NCBI GenBank assembly: GCA_913774955.1
Contig: CAJYKV010000020.1
Location: forward strand, 124,001 to 188,000
DNA: 64,000 nucleotides
Reading direction: 5' to 3'
Source: an uncultured Acidovorax sp.
GTDB lineage: Bacteria > Pseudomonadota > Gammaproteobacteria > Burkholderiales > Burkholderiaceae_C
Shown here one piece after another: positions 60,524-64,000 of the stretch. Every line of letters begins with the position of its first letter. Positions within the stretch are counted from its first letter, which is position 1. The notes beneath the pieces were generated by a model that was not told where the DNA came from, did not search any database, and saw nothing but the letters and a program-made list of their open reading frames with translations. The position numbers were made by a program, and so were the translations under genes.

Positions 60524-60895
60524 TCAGCAGCAACCGAACTTGGTGGTGTACACCGGGCTGTTGTTGAGATAGACCGTCACCTTGGCGCCGCACGGAATGG
60601 TGCCGCAGGTCGTGAGGCACACCTTCACCGCGCCCGCCGGCAGAGGAATGTTCGAGGGGATCGTGATGCACTTCGTGCCGATGACCGGTACCTTGAAGCA
60701 CAGCTGGTGCTTGCTGGGGTTGTACGTTCCCGTGACACAGGCCTGGATGGCCATTGCATCGACGCCCACCAGCTGCGCGCGGACGTCGTCGAAATTGTCC
60801 GGCGAAGTGCTGGAAGCGAATCCTTCCACCGCGTAATTCGGCACGTGTTCTTCGTTGCTCGATGCATTGTTTTGGTTGCAATTGCAGTCGGACAT
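60524..60895 (-). CDS. Small cysteine-rich protein of unknown function
   Basis: A protein of 123 residues from the ATG at 60895, which follows AGAGGAAAATC. It has ten cysteines: 4, 6, 53, 66, 76, 93, 97, 102, 122 and 123. It opens MSDCNCNQNN, runs through a polar Ser/Asn region, then shows beta-strand-like alternation (LCFKVPVIGTKCITIPSNIPLPAGAVKVCLTTCG) and ends FGCC. No signal peptide or membrane segment is seen. I recognise no family. It has its own terminator and a divergent regulator gene across a 435-base AT-richer spacer. Metal binding or disulfide-rich packing is possible, but no function can be claimed. Confidence 0.75.
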   Translation of the reverse strand: MSDCNCNQNNASSNEEHVPNYAVEGFASSTSPDNFDDVRAQLVGVDAMAIQACVTGTYNPSKHQLCFKVPVIGTKCITIPSNIPLPAGAVKVCLTTCGTIPCGAKVTVYLNNSPVYTTKFGCC

Positions 60896-61330
60896 GATTT
60901 TCCTCTCTGAGTTCAGTTGCGTTCGAAGTAAACCGGAGCTGTGCAAACTTTCTGCTTCCGGCCATGGGGGGTGCCTTCGGCATCAGAGTGCTTCACCGCT
61001 CGCGGGCCGCACTCTGCTGTGAAAGGCAGACGCATTCTGTGGGCTCCGGATTATTCAGCCTTTAAAAATCGCTTTATTTTCCTGAATATTCATCAATGGA
61101 TAGGCACCGCAGCGATGTTCCCGGGTGCTGCGCCTCATTGCCCTGTCAGATTTCAATGAAATATCTATGCTCGCGGTAATGAATATTATTTATGGATTCC
61201 GTGCCAATCGCTTTCGTCGACATGACTGAGCCGCTTGCGATTGCATTCGATTACATGGGTGTGCTGGCGCGTGATGCACGCGTTAGAGTGCGTTCCGCGG
61301 GGAGGAACCGCACAGTTGCTCGAGAAAAAA
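60896..61330. promoter_or_regulatory. Divergent intergenic region with inverted repeat and AT-rich core
   Basis: This 435-base spacer between the Cys-rich gene and the regulator holds no convincing gene. CAGAGTGC (60984-60991) and GCACTCTG (61009-61016) form a perfect 8-bp inverted repeat. The stretch 61045-61200 is much AT-richer than the window (TTTAAAAATCGCTTTATTTT, AATATTCATC, AATATTATTTATGG) and probably contains the divergent promoters. Small in-frame openings here lack ribosome sites. Confidence 0.5.
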
Positions 61331-62872
61331 ATGATGGCCTCAGAATTCGCATTCGATCACTTCTTGCTGAAAGTGCGTGAGCGTCAACTGCTCTCGCACG
61401 GTTGCCCCGTCGCCGTGGGAGCGCGGGCTTTCGACGTGCTGTGCGCGCTGGTGCACCGGGCCGGCACGCTCGTCACCAAATCCGAGCTGTTCCGGCAGGT
61501 GTGGCCCGGGGTGGTCGTGGAGGAGAACAACCTGCAGGTGCATGTGTCGGCGCTGCGCAAGCTCGTGGGCGCGGACCGCATCGTCACCATTCCAGGCCAG
61601 GGGTATCGGTTCGTGGGAAGGGTGGCAGGGCCGCAGGAGGAGCCGCTGCCAGCGCGCGAGACGGGGATGGAGCCGATGCCGGAGTTCGACGGCCGGTCGA
61701 TCGCCGTGCTCCCCTTCGGTGGGGGCTCCGAGGCGGTGCAGCGGCACTTCACCGACGGCGTGGCCGAGGACGTGATCCACCGGCTGTCCCGCTCCCGCTG
61801 GCTGGGGGTGATCGCGCGCAACGCGACACAGCGCTACGGCGACGCCTCGCCGTCCAATGCCGTGATCGCCCGCGAACTCGGCGTGCGCTACCTGGTGTCG
61901 GGTCAGGCCCGCTTCCACGCCGGCCGCGTGCGCGTGACGGCCGAACTGATCGACGCGCCGCGCAACGAGACCATCTGGACCGAGAGCTACGAGCGGTCCG
62001 CGGACGACCTTGCCGCGGCGCAGTCGGGGATTGCCGCGGCCATCGCGGGGTCGGTCGAGCCGGTCCACCTGCGGCGCGAGGAAGGACTGCACGGGGCCGT
62101 GGCGCCGCAGGACGGCCAGTACTGGCCGCTGCTCATGCGCGCGCGCTGGCACTTCTGGCGCTCCGGCCGCGACCACCTGCGGCAGGCCGAGCACTACGCG
62201 GAGCGGGCACTCCAGGCGCGGCCCGACGATTCACCCAGCCTGTCGCTGCTGGCCTTCGTGCGTATCGCCCGCGTGTGGGCTGGCCGGTCGGCGTGCGTGC
62301 GCATGGATGCCTCCGAGGCCCGCCGGCTGGCGCTGCGCGCGGTGGCCAGCGACGAAACCGATGCCTTCGCGCATTTCACGCTCGGCACCGCGCTGTCGTT
62401 CTCCGGCCAGTTCGCGCAGGCGGTGTCGGAGCAGGAACTGGCGCTGTCGCTGTGCCCGCAATTCGCCGCGGCCACGGGCGAGCTTGGACGGCTGCTGGCA
62501 TTCAGCGGCCGCACGCGCGACGCGGACGCCTGCGCCCGGCAGGCCTGCGAGGCCAGCCCGCTCGATCCGCAGACGAGCCTCTGGGTGCGCACGCGGGCGA
62601 TCGCGCGCTTCGTGGAAGGGGATTACGCGGCCGCGGAAGGTTTCGCCTTGCAGGCGCTCGCGCAGCGCCCGGACTGGCTGTTCAACCACTACCTGCTGGC
62701 CGCCTGCCAGACCGCGGCCGGCCATGGCGTCGACGGCCGCCGCACGCTCGAGCAGGCCCGCCGTTTCGGGCCCTATCCGGCCGAGGCGCTGAAGGCCTGC
62801 CATCCGTTCGCCGACGCCGGGCGGATGGCGCATTACACGGATTGCCTGCGCCAGGCCGGCTGGAAGGGATAG
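61331..62872 (+). CDS. Transcriptional regulator with winged helix, TolB-N-like domain and TPR repeats
   Basis: A soluble regulator of about 513 residues. The start at 61331 (ATGATG after a run of A) directly precedes the domain; upstream in-frame starts lack support. Residues 5-100 form a Trans_reg_C winged helix (FAFDHFLLKVRERQLLSHGCPVAVGARAFDVLCAL to TIPGQGYRFVGRV). Then comes a TolB-N/FlgO-like segment (SIAVLPFGGGSEAVQRHFTDGVAEDVIHRLSR, LGVRYLVSGQARFHAGRVRVTAELID). The C-terminal half holds TPR-like repeats (SDETDAFAHFTLGTALSFSGQFAQAVSEQELALSL). CadC-like proteins share this DNA-binding type but have a membrane helix, which is absent here. It may control the divergent Cys-rich gene. Confidence 0.88.
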   Translation: MMASEFAFDHFLLKVRERQLLSHGCPVAVGARAFDVLCALVHRAGTLVTKSELFRQVWPGVVVEENNLQVHVSALRKLVGADRIVTIPGQGYRFVGRVAGPQEEPLPARETGMEPMPEFDGRSIAVLPFGGGSEAVQRHFTDGVAEDVIHRLSRSRWLGVIARNATQRYGDASPSNAVIARELGVRYLVSGQARFHAGRVRVTAELIDAPRNETIWTESYERSADDLAAAQSGIAAAIAGSVEPVHLRREEGLHGAVAPQDGQYWPLLMRARWHFWRSGRDHLRQAEHYAERALQARPDDSPSLSLLAFVRIARVWAGRSACVRMDASEARRLALRAVASDETDAFAHFTLGTALSFSGQFAQAVSEQELALSLCPQFAAATGELGRLLAFSGRTRDADACARQACEASPLDPQTSLWVRTRAIARFVEGDYAAAEGFALQALAQRPDWLFNHYLLAACQTAAGHGVDGRRTLEQARRFGPYPAEALKACHPFADAGRMAHYTDCLRQAGWKG

Positions 62873-62875
62873 CCG

Positions 62876-62904
62876 CTGGACCGGCCCGGGTCCGGGCGGT
62901 CCAG
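62876..62904. terminator. Strong hairpin between convergent regulator and cytosine deaminase genes
   Basis: CTGGACCG-G-CCC and GGGCGGTCCAG form an 11-bp stem with a single-base bulge, starting three bases after the regulator stop. There is no clear T-run. It probably ends both convergent transcripts. Confidence 0.55.
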
Positions 62905-62934
62905 GGAGGCGCCCGGGCATGGAGAGTTCCTGCG

Positions 62935-64000
62935 TCAGCGGCCGTGCAGGAAATCCACCTGCGCGGGCCGGCCAGGCAGCGACAGATTCGCTGCGGGCGC
63001 GGGGCTGGCGGCCAACCGCCGTCCGCGACGCCAGACGCCCAGGCGCGTGGCGCGCAGGCGGATCGCTTCGGCCGGGGTGCGTGCGTGCAGCAGCACGAAA
63101 TCCGCATGGCAGCCGGCCGCGAGGCCGTAGCCTTCCAGGCCCAGCAGGCGGGCGGGGTTTTCCGTCACGGCGGCGAAGCACTGGCGCATCGCCTCCTGCC
63201 CGGTCATCTGCGCCACGTGCAGGCCCATGTGCGCGGCCTCCAGCATGTCGGCGCTGCCGCCGCCGTACCACGGATCCATCACGCAGTCGTGGCCGAAGGC
63301 CACCGTCAGCCCGGCCGCGAGCAGTTCGGGCACGCGCGTCATGCCCCGGCGCTTGGGGTAGGTGTCGTGCCGGCCCTGCAGGGTGATGTTGATGAGCGGG
63401 TTCGCCACCACGCCCAGCTGTGCCTCGGCCATGAGCGGGATCAGCTTGCTCACATAGTAGTTGTCCATGCTGTGCATCGACGTGAGGTGCGAGCCCGTGG
63501 CGCGGCCGTGCAGGCCCAGGCGGTGCGTTTCGTGCGCGAGGGTTTCGACGTGGCGCGAGAGCGGGTCGTCGCTCTCGTCGCAGTGCATGTCCACGCGCAG
63601 TCCGCGCTCTGCGGCGAGTTCGCAGAGCAGGCGCACGCTCTCGGCGCCCTGCGCCATGGTGCGCTCGAAGTGCGGAATGCCGCCGACCACGTCCACGCCG
63701 AGATCGAGCGCCCGGCGCAGGTTCTCGAGCCCGCTGGGCGTGCGCAGCACGCCGTCCTGCGGGAAGGCCACCAGTTGCAGATCGAGGTAGGGCGCGACGC
63801 GGCGCTTCACCTCCAGCAGCGCCTCCACGGGCAGCAGGCTCGGGTCGCTGGTGTCCACGTGGCTGCGGATCGCCAGCAGCCCGCGCGCCACCGCCCAGTC
63901 GCAATAGGCGAGGGCGCGTTCCACGATGGCCTCCTGCGTGAGCAGCGGCTTGAGCTCGCCCCAGAGCGCGATGCCTTCGAGCAGCGTGCCGCTGGCGTTC
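62935..64000 (-). CDS. codA: Cytosine deaminase, CodA type (partial, N-terminus beyond window edge)
   Basis: Amidohydrolase that hydrolyses cytosine to uracil and ammonia in pyrimidine salvage. The frame stays open to base 64000, leaving about 355 visible codons; only the N-terminal part is missing. CodA-specific blocks are IRSHVDTSDPSLLPVEALLEVKRRVAPYLDLQLVAFPQDG, VGGIPHFERT, MHCDESDDPLSRHVET, the metal-site SHLTSMHSM, NPLINITLQGRHDTYPKRRG and FGHDCVMDPWYGGGSADML. These give the His, Glu and Asp residues of the active site. Related enzymes can act on other pyrimidine analogues, so cytosine is the best guess from motif identity. It is convergent with the regulator at 61331. Confidence 0.93.
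   Translation of the reverse strand, partial: NASGTLLEGIALWGELKPLLTQEAIVERALAYCDWAVARGLLAIRSHVDTSDPSLLPVEALLEVKRRVAPYLDLQLVAFPQDGVLRTPSGLENLRRALDLGVDVVGGIPHFERTMAQGAESVRLLCELAAERGLRVDMHCDESDDPLSRHVETLAHETHRLGLHGRATGSHLTSMHSMDNYYVSKLIPLMAEAQLGVVANPLINITLQGRHDTYPKRRGMTRVPELLAAGLTVAFGHDCVMDPWYGGGSADMLEAAHMGLHVAQMTGQEAMRQCFAAVTENPARLLGLEGYGLAAGCHADFVLLHARTPAEAIRLRATRLGVWRRGRRLAASPAPAANLSLPGRPAQVDFLHGR

Overview
The window is GC-rich, densely coding bacterial chromosome. The content points to a betaproteobacterium of the Burkholderiales, most likely Comamonadaceae near Acidovorax/Paracidovorax; the genus is inference. The pointers are several tripartite tricarboxylate (TTT/Bug) transport genes, the suc operon order sucA-sucB-lpdA followed by zapE, a stable hairpin touching the sucA ribosome binding site, and strong codon bias. 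That bias creates very long spurious reverse-frame ORFs over almost every gene.

Region 1 (1-11.2 kb) concerns organic-anion uptake. It holds a TctDE-like two-component system (kinase cut by the left edge), divergent tctB-tctA, a small DUF2946-like protein, a TonB-dependent receptor, a Tat-type TctC/Bug binding protein, a second TctDE-like pair, and a second Bug protein facing it. A tRNA-Ser(GGA) with its own terminator follows at 11.4 kb.

Region 2 (11.5-26.7 kb) holds an SPFH/NfeD membrane pair, a PLP-dependent arginine/lysine/ornithine decarboxylase, a secreted fasciclin-domain protein, fabI, a complete yejABEF peptide ABC importer, a Cache-PAS-PAS-GGDEF diguanylate cyclase and an AI-2E/PerM family membrane protein.

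Region 3 (26.7-45.5 kb) is housekeeping: 2-oxoglutarate dehydrogenase (sucA, sucB, lpdA), zapE, a coiled-coil exported protein, a PP2C phosphatase, a DinG/YoaA helicase overlapping bamD tail-to-tail, dnaE and clpS-clpA.

Region 4 (45.5-64 kb) is more accessory. A ParS/MbcA-like antitoxin and RES toxin overlap behind a palindromic promoter region. Then come an MltB-type transglycosylase, sbcB, a sirtuin, and an AcoR-type sigma-54 activator convergent with an aldehyde dehydrogenase-alcohol dehydrogenase-DUF779 operon. That operon has a recognisable -24/-12 promoter and an upstream inverted repeat. A DnaJ-domain protein begins a four-gene cluster with three unrecognised proteins. An orphan 10-cysteine protein lies divergent from a winged-helix/TolB-N/TPR regulator across an AT-richer spacer. 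A cytosine deaminase is cut by the right edge.

The least explained parts are the Cys-rich protein with its divergent regulator (60.4-62.9 kb) and the DnaJ-led cluster (57.3-60.4 kb). Everything else matches well-known families.
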